Assembly: GCA_025201705.1 (NCBI GenBank)
Contig: MU616619.1
Location: forward strand, 16,547-80,546
Length of the DNA stretch: 64,000 nt
From: Dissophora ornata
Lineage: Eukaryota > Mortierellomycota > Mortierellomycetes > Mortierellales > Mortierellaceae
Direction: 5' to 3'
Shown: one piece after another, positions 10,143 to 22,692 of the stretch
How the letters are laid out: every line of letters starts with the position of its first letter
How positions within the stretch are numbered: the first letter of the stretch is position 1
Notes under the pieces: generated by a model
The model's database searches: none
Seen by the model: the letters and a program-made list of their open reading frames with translations, nothing else
What the model was told of the DNA's origin: nothing
Made by a program: the position numbers and the translations under genes

Positions 10143-10838
10143 TGTAGGAGGGTGAGGCGAGTTCTAAACGTGGTGAAGACCAAGCAGGATGTCGAAGATC
10201 TTTGGGGCTGTGAGCCGGAGCAGATCAAGATCCTGGGTCTCGACTTCGGCCAGGCGTGTGTACTCGGAGCGAGCGCGTTGATCCCCAAGAACCGTCACGA
10301 CAAAAGGGCTGGTGCCAATCTAGATCCATCACCAGTACCAACTCCAACCCCAACCCTAACCGCTGCTCCTTCTCCTACCCCACCCAATACTCCTCCTGAT
10401 CCTGCTACTTACTACAATCTTGCATTCAAGCAAAAAGCAGTTTACCAACCTACGTTCAAGCACCGACGCTGGATGGAAGAACAAAAAAATGTCGCCCTAG
10501 GTGATGGAATACCATCTATCAGCGACATCGAGACAATGCTGCCACCACGGTGCGGCGAGGGCGCCAGTTGTGCGAGGCGTGTAGCAAAGTTGGAGCAAGT
10601 GCAGGGAAGGCTCGACGAGTTTTACAATAGCAACAACCGCTACAATAACCATAAGTGGGATACAAGAAAGATGCGGGAGACTGAGTACAGACTTATCACG
10701 GATCGGTTGCTCAAGGTAGTTGGCGGGACGACCGACAGAAAGAAGGATGAAGCCAACAAGGTTGTCATTGAGATTGGCCTAGGACAGTTTTCTTTGAAAA
10801 GGAACGAGCGATTCTCCTATCACAAATCGAGAAAATAA
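10143..10838 (+). pseudogene. Fanzor copy 2, internal fragment in inverted orientation
   Basis: Plus-strand partner of the minus-strand Fanzor relic. It begins abruptly at about 10,143, within three bases of where copy 1 ends. It reads NVVKTKQDVEDLWGCEPEQ, the RuvC-I stretch ILGLDFGQACVLGASAL (here with the expected Gly), a Pro/Thr-rich linker, FKHRRWMEEQK, and the RuvC-II region VVIEIGLGQFS, then leaves homology and stops. The N-terminal domain, zinc ribbon and RuvC-III are absent. Many scattered substitutions relative to copy 1 show that it is an older or separate family member and not a recent inverted duplication. It cannot encode a working nuclease. Confidence 0.8.
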
Positions 10839-11312
10839 CGCGTACTTGCGCGCCACAGGAAGGAACGGCATGCTCGACCTGCCTTTCAAGATGTACCAGC
10901 GGCTCTATATGAGGCCTTTGTAAAAAACCAGCTGAGGATTACAGAAATCGCGGACATGGTATGTTTGATTGGGGTATTTGTGCCCTCAAGATCTACTGAA
11001 CGGATGTTATCTGTTTTATTTAGATGACACCCTTCAGGCGTTCATCAAGTTGGGCGAAAGCCGTTAAGTACGTTCAATATGGTCGGATATTCGGCTCGTT
11101 TTGTTGAAGCTCATTAACGTTATTCCCTACTTTTTCTAGCTGTGCTTGCAAAATCGAAAAGATGATGTAGCAGCGACTCTCATTCCTATGAACAAGCACC
11201 ACAGACCCATCCGCATCATGCTTGAAACGCTGTACGGACCTCACTACCAAGTCTATCTGGAGCGACCGAGACCTCTGTGCCCTAATTCAGTGGACACGGC
11301 CCGCGTAACCAT
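10839..11312 (+). pseudogene. Coding-like fragments downstream of Fanzor copy 2, family unknown
   Basis: Protein-like pieces follow in plus orientation: ALYEAFVKNQLRITEIADM up to a GTATGT donor (10958), then MTPFRRSSSWAKAV after a TTTAG acceptor, a GTACGT donor (11067) and TTTCTAG acceptor (11140). In a different phase comes DDVAATLIPMNKHHRPIRIM with LYGPHYQVYLERPRPLC, ending at a stop at about 11,312. The splice sites look genuine but the phases do not join without a stop, so I treat it as a broken gene. I do not recognise the family. Confidence 0.35.
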
Positions 11313-11863
11313 AAAGCCCTAGTATTAACGCCACCATACAGAGTCTCAGCTGATAGCTTATGGCCTCCAAGGAATATGGCAAATGCATTACGCCTTTGTC
11401 GTTGACGACCACACTTTGAGCACGCGACTGGGGAAAAAAAAAAAAAAAGCTCCGCTCCTCTGGATATAACTAAATACAAAATCGACAACAAGATCTTGAT
11501 CCGAAAAACCTTTCACTATTTCTTGTTTGTCCTTACTCTACAGCTCCACATAGACCATTCCACGTCGCAAAAAATTGCTTGAATAGTTTTCCTTTCGGTG
11601 TACAATGTACAACTACAAGTTCTCGGGTACTGAATCGTGCTATGTGGGGTGGTCTTATGAACACAAAGGCCAAATGAGGCTCTTGCTACACAATGTTGCA
11701 CAGACCTACTCGAAAGAACAACTCACGCGTTTCCTGCAGGGACTAAACATTTCAAAGCCACACCTTTTTTTTTCTTTTTTTTTTTTTGCAAGTGGTCCAA
11801 TGGTTTGCATCTCCATGCAACCTTCGCATCGTTCCCAGCCTCAGTCCACCATCAGCTACAGCA
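11313..11863. other. Intergenic region
   Basis: Contains an A15 run (about 11,430) and a T-rich tract (about 11,765-11,787) just upstream of the F-box gene. No supported gene was seen. Confidence 0.4.
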
Positions 11864-13149
11864 ATGGCCAGCCCTAACAAGACATTCGACACTATGACCG
11901 ATGATTTGATCGAGCTCCTCGCCTCATACTTGGAGCCTTTGGACATGGTCCATCTCGGAGCAACCTGCACTCGCCTCTGTGAAGTTGTCAACCGACCGCA
12001 AGTCTGGGAGCAGTACGTTCTGTGTTTCTGTGTTCATTCTCCTCATTAAACAGAGTGGGGTTGTGGTATCAGTTGATATCCCCTTCCTGGTGCAGTATCC
12101 TAACGTTTGTGTCGTATGCTGTGCCTTAAATTATAGCAAGGCAGTTGATGATTTCGGGGATCGATTCACTATCACATCGATCCTGGACTCTGCAGGACTG
12201 GATTTGGGCGAACAAAACAAACCAGAACCAGAGGACTGGCGCGCATACTACAAGGAGAGGTGCCTGGCCATGGCTCAAATGAACAGGGATGCCGATGCAC
12301 AGATTGCACAATCCGAAAAGAATTACGAAGAAGCTGAAGAGCTCCTGAGAGGATTCCAGTCTTCTGGCGAGATTGAATCGCTGAACAAGGCAGCACAGCT
12401 GATGGTTGGCATTCTGGGTAAGAGGATGGACCCGCTTCCTGCCTGTTATCGCCAGCCTGCTCAGAAGACAGTTATGCGATCGCTCACCTCCTTGCCTACA
12501 CCTCATGCGCATATCTACATTCCTTATGTTTGTGTAGATAACTTCCCTGGACATGCAGGATGCTATCATTTGCTTGGTTTCACACTTTACGTCCTGAATG
12601 AGCTCGAGGATGCTCTTTCGCTGCTCGAGATCGGAAGCATGGTCGATCCCAACTACGAGCCTATTAGTGGTAACGTCCCAATTTGTCCGCAAATCATGTT
12701 AAGCATCAAAGTCCCAGTCAAGGCTCATTCTCGGTACAACTTTTCTAGAATTGACACAAGAGATCCAGGGATTGCTCGATGGATACGGATCAACCTTGAC
12801 AGACGGAGCACCTCTACTGGATTCTGCGAAAGAGCTTTCAGTGCCTCTCAAAGCCGCTTTGACAGCCATCTTCAATGCCTTTGATAAGGATCGCGATGGC
12901 AGCCTGTCGCCCACCGAGCTCTCGGAGTTCGTGTACAAAACAAATGGGAGCCGCCCTCCCGCTGCATTCCTGACACAGATGGGCATCCAATTTGGAAAGG
13001 ATGCCAAGGGCTACCTCACTCTGGAGGGCTTTTTCAACTTCTTCTTGGAGCAGACATTAGAAGACCCCATTGAGACACGTCGGGATCTGGAGAAGCATGG
13101 ATGGGATGGAGACAGACTTGTCCGTTGTGACATTGCCCGGAACGCATAA
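11864..13149 (+). CDS. F-box and EF-hand protein
   Basis: Four exons (11864-12012, 12137-12417, 12538-12669, 12749-13149) give a 320-residue protein. Residues about 10-50 form an F-box (DDLIELLASYLEPLDMVHLG ... VWE), which in this family binds Skp1 in SCF ubiquitin ligases. A middle stretch of about 130 residues, with NFPGHAGCYHLLGFTLYVL, is helical and of unknown function. Near the C terminus is a canonical calcium-binding EF-hand loop, D233-K-D235-R-D237-G-S239 to E244. A second, weaker helix-loop-helix follows (GKDAKGYLTLEGFFNF). All three introns have GTA donors and TAG acceptors. The F-box plus EF-hand pairing suggests a calcium-sensitive substrate adaptor, which is inference. The first ATG preceding the F-box was chosen. 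Confidence 0.8.
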
Positions 13150-13285
13150 ATGTGCCAGAAATATTCACCGCATCCATTCATCACAAGTACAATATTGGCA
13201 TATGTAATAAAATTAACGAACAAGAGCTATTTTGATTTTCTAACAAGGAGTCGTTGGTCAGTACTGCTGCGACACTCAATCGCAA

Positions 13286-14306
13286 TCATTTTGCTGCCAG
13301 TTCTGCCTCAAGGCGTTTACACCGCTCTCGGTGCTTTGCGATCTCCTGTGCGGTTGTTTTAAGTGCCTTGTCTATACGTTCAACTTCCTCATGCTCTGCC
13401 TGAAGACTGAACTGGTGGTGGGGGGTTTTCTTCAGTGGAATGTTGGATGTCGTGTTCTCCTGCAGTATGTTGTAAAAGCTGTCGATCGGTTCATTGAACA
13501 CCTAGAGACCACGGCATATATTAGTACTCGTTGCAATTGTAATATAATCAAACAGAGAAACAGTGGCGAGAACGAACTGTGGGAAACTCATACAATCTCG
13601 TCGTAGGAGTAGCTAGTGACAGGCTTCTGTTTTGGCCATGGGTTTCCTTGGCCGTCTTCTTCATATGGATGCAGCTTCAGGTGATGATATAGTGTAAGGG
13701 GTTTTTCTCCGCTGACGGGATTGAAATGGATCTTGATGATAATGTCAAACTCGCCCCATCCGGTCTCCGTCACTTCAAATGGCGGTTTTTCGATCACTAA
13801 ATAAAAGTTGCACGGGGTTCATTAAGCACACAGCAGGGCCATGAACATTATTCCCAAAGTCGTTCGTTTCTCGTCAGCGGCACGAACCTCTATTCGGATT
13901 CTCGTATGTATCATGTAGCTTGAATGCGACCTTGCGGACGAAATATGAGATATCCTCGTTGTTGATGCCACGCACGGAGATAGTCCAGCGGTGGGTGTGG
14001 TCTGAGTCTCCAACTTTCTTCCCGTGTAGTGGTGTCGCTGAGTTGCCGTAAATAATGGGTCTGGAGATTGCAATCCCCTGCGAAACGAAGACAAACAATT
14101 AGTACGTGCCATTCATAGAGCCCCCCCTGATGCGCAGTGTCTTGCTCCAGTGGCAGTACCTTCATGCGCTTAATGGAAGTCATGTCGCCGAGTTCGTTTT
14201 TGGTGTAGTAGTGCTGCACAGTGAATGGTTTGATCTGTTGCGGCATTTGCTTGGCCATTTGCTTCCTCTTCCCAGCCTTCTCACGTGACATACGATTGGA
14301 CGCCAT
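13286..14306 (-). CDS. YAF9: YEATS-domain chromatin protein (Yaf9/GAS41-like)
   Basis: Four exons (14306-14160, 14077-13888, 13796-13594, 13501-13286) encode 251 residues. After a basic leader of about 45 residues comes the YEATS domain: [66 protein letters not shown]. The domain reads acylated histone lysines. Yaf9 is a subunit of the SWR1 and NuA4 complexes (family knowledge). A C-terminal coiled coil follows ([19 protein letters not shown]). This domain order and the length (yeast Yaf9 is 226) fit Yaf9/GAS41 better than Taf14 or Sas5. One donor is GTTCGT, slightly unusual. The gene is divergent from aldehyde dehydrogenase with 145 bases between start codons, so the two share a promoter region. 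Confidence 0.9.
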
Positions 14307-14451
14307 GCATCATGCAGTGCTGCACTCGACCAGACGAGGGGTGATCAACGCTCCTTACTGTCCTCGTTGGTTAAGGCCGCTAGGAGAAGCATAACTTTTT
14401 CGCCTTTCGTCTTCACCCTTCCCACCGCCAACTCCCCTCCTCCCCGACGCA

Positions 14452-15930
14452 ATGTTCTCCATCAAAACCTCAAAGGGCAACGTTTCATTCCCACGATTCG
14501 TCGGCCCATTCATTAACGGCAAGTTTCAGCCCACGCTGTCAGCCTTGCCTGTCAAGCGCCAGCTCTTGAATCCTTGCACAGAGGAGCTGCTTGAGACGGT
14601 ACACGAGGCCGGCCCCGAAGACGTCGACTTTGCGGTCAAGTCTGCGCACGCAGCCCTCAAAGGCCCCTGGAAAGACTTTTCAGGTCGCAGGCGTCGCAAT
14701 GTGCTCCTCGATATCGCTCAGGCTCTCGAACAGAACATCTGGAAGATGACGGTGCTCGAGGCTGCCTGTGGCAAACCGCTGGCGGAGGCCAAGTATGACA
14801 TTGAAGAGTCAATCGAGTGCTTCCGGTACTTTGCCGGCCACGCCGATAAGATTTATGGACTGAACTTTGCGACCGAGGACAACCACAAGTCGTACACGGT
14901 CAAGAAGCCTGTTGGCATCTGCGGCCTGATCACCTCGTTTAACTACCCGCTCGTGCTTGCTGCTTGGAAGATTGCACCAGCTCTTGCCTGTGGAAACGCC
15001 GTCATCCTCAAGCCCGCTCCGCAGACACCCCTGTCTTCGCTCATGTTGGGAGAACTGATTGCCAAGCACACAGATCTGCCACAGGGCGTGTTCAACGTCT
15101 TGCCTGGTGGGGAAGCTGTCGGATCTGCGATCGTGACTCACAAGGGTATCCACAAGTGCAGCTTTACAGGATCTGGCAACGTCGGCCGCAAGGTCATGAG
15201 CGGTGCTGCGAATAGCAACCTCAAGTCAATCACGCTCGAGCTTGGAGGAAAAAGTCCGCTTATTGTCTTTGCAGATGCCGATCTGGACCAGGCCGTAGAG
15301 GATGTCTTTGGTGCCATCTTTTCCAACATGGGTCAGAACTGCTGTGCTGGTTCGCGACTATTCCTGGAGAAGGGCATTGAGAGCCAGTTTCTGGAGAGGC
15401 TGAAGGCGCGTATCGAGAAGGTCAAGATTGGCGATACACTGGACGAAGCCTACGATTTTGGTACGATGGTGGATCGTGCTCAGTTTGAGAAAGTGATGAC
15501 ATTCATCGAGGAGGCCAAGACGGAAGTCGAGGCAGATCTGTTGGTCGGCGGTAAACGTTGTGGCGACAAGGGGTACTTTATTGAACCAACCGTATTTTAT
15601 AATGTCCCAGAGACGTCAAGACTGGCTACAGAAGAGATCTTTGGCCCTGTACTCTCAGTGATGAAACCCTTCGTATCGCTTGATGAAGTCCTGGAGCGCG
15701 CCAATGCCACTCCCTATGGGCTAGCCTCTGGAGTTTGGACTAAGGATTTGACCAAGGCGGAGCACTGTATTCAGGAACTCGAGACGGGAGTGACGTGGGT
15801 CAACTGCTACAACCTGTGCTCGAGCCACCTGCCCTTTGGTGGCGTGAAACAGAGCGGATTTGGTAAGGACCTGGGCACTGAGGCCTTGGGCGAGTACACA
15901 ACTGTGAAAGCAGTTACAATTCGCGTGTAG
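14452..15930 (+). CDS. NAD(P)-dependent aldehyde dehydrogenase
   Basis: An intronless 492-residue member of the ALDH superfamily, which oxidises aldehydes to carboxylic acids. Seen in order: cofactor-binding region ITSFNYPL and ALACGNAVILKPA, the FTGSGNVG turn of the Rossmann fold, the general base Glu263 in LELGGKSP, the nucleophile Cys297 in GQNCCAGSR, and EEIFGPVLSV near the C terminus. The overall pattern resembles the betaine-aldehyde/ALDH9-like branch, but the substrate cannot be told from sequence alone. Full length for the family (about 490-500). The start is the only Met upstream of the conserved N terminus and follows a CT-rich leader. Confidence 0.95.
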   Translation: MFSIKTSKGNVSFPRFVGPFINGKFQPTLSALPVKRQLLNPCTEELLETVHEAGPEDVDFAVKSAHAALKGPWKDFSGRRRRNVLLDIAQALEQNIWKMTVLEAACGKPLAEAKYDIEESIECFRYFAGHADKIYGLNFATEDNHKSYTVKKPVGICGLITSFNYPLVLAAWKIAPALACGNAVILKPAPQTPLSSLMLGELIAKHTDLPQGVFNVLPGGEAVGSAIVTHKGIHKCSFTGSGNVGRKVMSGAANSNLKSITLELGGKSPLIVFADADLDQAVEDVFGAIFSNMGQNCCAGSRLFLEKGIESQFLERLKARIEKVKIGDTLDEAYDFGTMVDRAQFEKVMTFIEEAKTEVEADLLVGGKRCGDKGYFIEPTVFYNVPETSRLATEEIFGPVLSVMKPFVSLDEVLERANATPYGLASGVWTKDLTKAEHCIQELETGVTWVNCYNLCSSHLPFGGVKQSGFGKDLGTEALGEYTTVKAVTIRV

Positions 15931-16118
15931 AGTTCGCACGTCGGTAGACTCCATGTGTGTGTAAATTAAATATGGGCGTTGCAGACGTAAAAAGATATTT
16001 GGAGACAATAATGATGCAGCAAATTTTTATTGGGTGTATCTTTGTTATTTACAACATAATGTTTGATGTCACCGTGAAATGAGTCTTGAGAAAGTATGTC
16101 GGCGCCACAGTATCCTCT

Positions 16119-17608
<1,490 letters not shown>

Positions 17609-17989
17609 GGTGAGTTGGAAGAGTGCAAGTGGAGAGGCTGGGGAAAGGAGAGTAAGTAGGGAGTAGTGGGGAGCAAAAAAGAAAAGGAAAGATAAAAAAA
17701 AAGAGGATGCGCAATAAATAAACGGTCGGGTGGAACATTTTACGGTTTCTCCTCAGTTCATCCATGCGTAGTCCATGCTCTTGGCTGCACTCGCTTTTCG
17801 GATCTCCTTTCTAGGTCTCTTTGGTTGATGTCTGCTTTATTTCTTCAAAGCTCAAAGCAAATAGCGAAACACCAGAAACAATATGGATATGCAACGTGGA
17901 ATGGGGTAATGAGAGAATGAATCGACATATGAACAAATGCCGCAATGAAGGTGTGCCTTTCTACTCTTAGAATGCACGCAGCTGCCTTT
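17609..17989. other. Short intergenic region between GAPDH and MTR4
   Basis: About 380 bases between the GAPDH start and the Mtr4 stop (both minus strand). It must hold the GAPDH promoter and the MTR4 3' UTR. CT-rich sequence directly upstream of the GAPDH start is typical of highly expressed fungal promoters. Confidence 0.4.
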
Positions 17990-20900
17990 TTACAGGTATA
18001 GCGAGTTAGCAAAGATGATGTCGCGCTTGATGCACACAATACCCGCCGCGAACTTGCTTTCCAGCTCGGTGTTTCCGATGCTCTTAGCCGCTGATGCCAT
18101 TTGCCTCAGAAGCTCCTCCAGACGTCTGAACGCACGAATGATCGATCCCTCAAACACGTCCGTCATCTTGCAGATCTGGGAGAATCTTGCGCCCTATTCA
18201 TTCAAGAGTGATTTGTCAGCGACACGGATTACAGTGGCGTTGGCCTAAATAATCGTACATCGTCATGGGTACGTCCATTTTTAAATAAACTTACATTGGC
18301 CCAAGCGTAGACAACATCCATGAGCTCAGATCGGAACGACTGCACATATTCCTCCTCATCCACTGTCAGCTTGCAGTCCTGCGAAACCTTGGCAATCTTG
18401 CGCGCAGCCTCCTGCATCAACCTCAACGGCGTCGCCAACTCATCCCTTAGCGCAGCATTGCCCTCCGCCTTTTCCTGGAAAACAAAGCAGCTCAACAGTG
18501 CGACCGTCTGCTCGACAGTTAGGTCATTGAATGCACCGTTGAAGACCATCTCTGTCAGCAACAACTCGTCTCCTGAGGTAATCTCACAGGCAACACGACC
18601 CTTCATCTCAATCACATCTGAGCTGGATGTGTAGCCCAGTCGGCGCAAGACCCTCTTTCTGCACTTGAGTTCGTCCAGTTGAGCGATCGCGTTCGCCTCC
18701 ACGATCTGCTTCTTGAGTGTCTTGATCTTGTTATTTATCTCGACCTTTTCTAGGTAACGCCGGTACACATCCTGGAGCTCGGCCTTCGTCATGGTCTGCA
18801 TCAATGGGTGAGTGTTTAGGGCTCCCTCCAAGACCTCAATCTTGCGAATCACCTTCTTGAAAGCCTCGTCCTTGATGTTCATGTTCTCGATTGGGTCCAA
18901 GAGAGGAATGCCATCAGGGAAACGCCTCTGTAGCTCCATTAAACTTTTGTGAATAGTATGACGAGCGTCACTCGATCGCAGGTCCTTCAGCAAAAACACG
19001 CGGGGGGTTGCGATCGCCTCCAAGCTCGACAACAGGACAGGAACAACCATCAGCTCGCCAGCCACTCCTGGAGGACATGCCTTGACCCCGGGTGCGAGAC
19101 CATCCAAGCCTGGGACAATCTTAGTTTTGGATGCACAGTACAGTAGGACGTCTAGAATAAACGTCGGCTCGAGGCTGGTTGGTGGTGGAGCTCCGCGAAT
19201 AATTGAAGGCATTTTTTTCGTGTAGCCAACAACGATTCCCCATCCAAAGTCCTGATCCTCGTAATTGACCTTTACGACGCGGCCGGGCTGCATGTATGGG
19301 AGGGCATGTGTTGGGTGGTTGACAACATCCCGGACATCCTTTCTGAGGGACGTCAGTTGCTGGCGAATATCGTGGTACGAAGCGATTGACGACTCGTCCT
19401 CAAAAGTCATTGCAGACTTTGTGGCCTCCAGCGTTGCCAATTCTCTCTCCAGCTGAGGGATATTGGCGTTGTTCTGGAACTGGTAAAAGCATCGCTCTAG
19501 CATGTATTCGGGACTTATCCCTTCCACTCGCGTCAGGTTGAGAATCATGTTGTAGGACAGGTGAAATGCCGAGTTGAGAGGGTCCGTCGTACCCTTAACC
19601 ATTCCCTTGGCTACCGCAGGCTCCATCTTTTCGTCCAACATCATAATAACAATACCACGCTCATCCAGGCCACGACGACCAGCACGGCCTGACATCTGAA
19701 TGTATTCTCCTCCCGAAACCCAGCGCGTCTCCTTGCCATCCCACTTTTGAACACTTGTGAACACGACAGTCTTGGCTGGCATGTTCAGACCGATCGAGAA
19801 TGTCTCAGTGGCGAAGAGAACTTTGACAAGACCCTCTTGGAAGAGAATCTCGATGACCTCCTTGAGGATAGGCAACAGACCAGCATGATGGATACCAATC
19901 CCGCGGCGCAACAATGGGAGAATATGCTCGATTTGGGGCAACGTGCGATCATCCTCTGACAAAGAACTGATGGCGTTTGTGAAGACTTGATTGACCATAT
20001 CGCTCTCTTTCTCGTCATTGAAATCCAGCTTACTCATCTGCAATGCCAATGCCTCGCACTCACGCTTGCTGAAACTGAAAACAATGACCGGATGATAATT
20101 CTTTACCAAAATCATTTTGATGATCTTGTAGATATCAGAAGGCCCATCTTAAATAGCAATAACAAAAAAGATACGACAGACAATATGAGCATGTGGATAA
20201 CAGCTGCATGTCATAAAAGCATTATTGGCGCAAGAGCGTGACCTGAACTTACTGTTGTTAGCTCCCTTCTTGCCCTTCTTTGCATCCTTTTTGCCGCCTC
20301 GACCCCTTGGATCATCAGCTGCAGGTCCTTGAGAATCGGTCAAAGCCCCCAATGCCTTTTGGAAGTTGTCCTCTCTAAAATTGCCTTTCTCATCCACGAC
20401 CAGGTGAATGCCCTCACCTCCGTGAGGGAATAAGTAGTGTTGCAATGGCGTAGGGCGGAAATCGGTATAAACGACGTGGCAGGGCTGCTCCTTGTTCCTG
20501 CAAATCCACTCTGCAAACTCCATGGCGTTGGGGATAGTGGCTGACAAAAATACATAATGACACTTGGGGGGCAAGAGAATGATGGTTTCTTCCCAGACGA
20601 CACCGCGCTCTACAAGTGGTTGTTTTGAAGAATGAGGCGATGGCGATATTGCTGTGAGTCTCTCGATCTTCAAAACATGCAGCCTCAAAACACAAAGAAA
20701 AAAAAAGGCGACGAGAATATGTACCAGCATCTCTCATGTAGTGAATTTCGTCGAAAATAACCCATGCAACTTCGCGCATAACCTCGGAGCCTCGATAAAG
20801 CATCGATCGCAAAATTTCTGTGGTCATGACCAGGCACGACGCACTAGGGTTGATGGTGACATCTCCCGTCATCAAGCCGACATCGCCAAATTCTTCCAGC

Positions 20901-21661
20901 AGCTCACGGTACTTTTGGTTACTGAGCGCTTTGATGGGACTTGTGTAGATGACACGCTGCTTTCCCCTCAAACTAGTCGCGATTGCAAACTCGGCAACGA
21001 CGGTTTTACCAGCCGATGTATGAGCGGACACCAGAACGGACTCTCCTCGCTCGATGGAGTAGGTGGCCAGCTTTTGGAAAGGGTCGAGTGTGAAGGGATA
21101 GGATCTGACGGGAGGATTCTCCGGGATGTGTTGCGAAATGGGGATGTAATTCCAGTTGGGTGGCAGGGCTACCTGGTGGCGAACCTATGAAGTACGATAG
21201 GCAATGTGGGTGCAACAGAACGAGTCAGTGATGTTGAAGGATGAATAGAGGGGGGGGGTCTTTTTTGTTTTCTTTTTTGTCTCGTGTACCTGGTGGGAAA
21301 GGACAACATTGGCTCCTTCAGCAGAAGGCATGAGTCCGGCAGCAGAGGCAACCTCTCGCTCAAGATCCTGCTCAAAAGAATCCGTGACCGTGGGCATGGG
21401 CTGGTTGACCTGCAGTTTCCTCTGCGAGGGGACGTTCTCGTCCTCGGGGTCAGCCATATTCGCCATGTCCTTGTCGGCATCTCCCTCGGTCAATACGGCA
21501 GCGGAGGAATTTGCATGCCTCTTCTCCTTCCCAAGGTTGTTTTGAATGTCCTGCTTTCTCTTCCTTGTTGGTCGTGCTGTCTCGCTTGTTTGATAGGTGG
21601 AAAAGTCCTCTGGGTTTGATTCGTCAAAGACGTCAAACGCATCTGATCCCCCTGAAAACAT
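17990..21661 (-). CDS. MTR4: Exosome-associated DExH RNA helicase Mtr4
   Basis: Five exons (21661-21290, 21184-20725, 20609-20253, 20147-18295, 18193-17990) encode 1,081 residues, close to yeast Mtr4 (1,073). The Ski2-like helicase unwinds RNA for the nuclear exosome in the TRAMP complex. Motifs: Walker A AHTSAGKT (178-185), DEIH (269-272), LSATIPN, and motif [12 protein letters not shown]. The long middle region with [11 protein letters not shown] corresponds to the arch/KOW insertion, and the C-terminal helical bundle ends IFANSLYL. The acidic, Ser-rich N terminus of about 120 residues is variable in the family. A Lys/Gly-rich insert ([14 protein letters not shown]) sits between the two RecA domains. 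The last intron contains a second splice-like AG/GT pair (see findings). Confidence 0.96.
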
Positions 21662-22692
21662 CGTGTATCAAAGTTGGCAATGGGGTGGAGAGCGACAACG
21701 AAGTGAGCGAGGATAGCGGAGGGTTTCCGCAGCTGTTATACAACTGGATGGAGGGATGGCTATAAAAACAACTGTTTCTTTTTTTTTCAGTTTTCAAATG
21801 CGTACTTTTATTTTTTCTCTACGTACTATTTGTAAACAAAAGTCCTGTACTTTGACTGCTATATTTCAAAGTCAAACGAGAGAGCGTCAGTTGCCCTAGG
21901 CTACTACTTTTGAGTTTTGACAACCAGATTTTTTCAATTCCTGCCTCTTGCCATGACTTTGCTCGACGGGATCCTCGGACGTTCTTTGTCCAAGTCCAAC
22001 AGAGTCTTGCATCCTTTTAGACCTGGGCGGCCAAGGCACTTCATGGGAGTGAGGAGTCGTCTGTTGTCAACTGGGTGCAGAACGCACGGGTCACCAGGAC
22101 GTTTATGATGATCATCAACGTCATTCTTGCGGCGAGTTTTTCTGCTTTTACTTTGTGTACCAGTTTTCCGACGCTCATTTTTTTCCTCTCGCCGTTTCAC
22201 TCTCAACAAGCCAACTCACTCTCTCTCACTTATGCTTGGTCTTGGCTTTCCTCTTGATGGGCGTAGAGATGGTAGAGATGGCGTTACGTGAACCTATCCT
22301 GGACCCCTACTCTCGAATCGGCCATACACAGCCAAAAGCACCGTATCCCGTCCGATCTGTGCAGTTAACCAGCTGATGGCGGAATCAGTACTTTCAAATA
22401 TTGAAAGGAGTTAACCCAAACAAATCTCTCACCGCTTTTTCTCACTTGCGTCGAAGTTCTCAAAGGGTCTTTGGTTTCTACAGACACAGCGAGAACCTTG
22501 TACAAGTGACAACAAACATGAAAACGAAAATGGATGCTTATGTCTGACCACTGTACCCCCGCAGCTTACCTCCCTTTCCCCTTGTTCTCTAATGCATGTC
22601 GCGTTTTTTAAATTTTATGTTTATTATTCACTGTGTTGTGTTGCGCGATGATATTCTAGTCTTCGGCAATTAAAAAGGCCACCACAGTTCTG
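21662..22692. other. Intergenic region, nothing recognised
   Basis: MTR4 upstream region. Several frames of 60-90 codons occur on both strands but none shows a domain. T- and CT-rich stretches are present. Confidence 0.4.
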
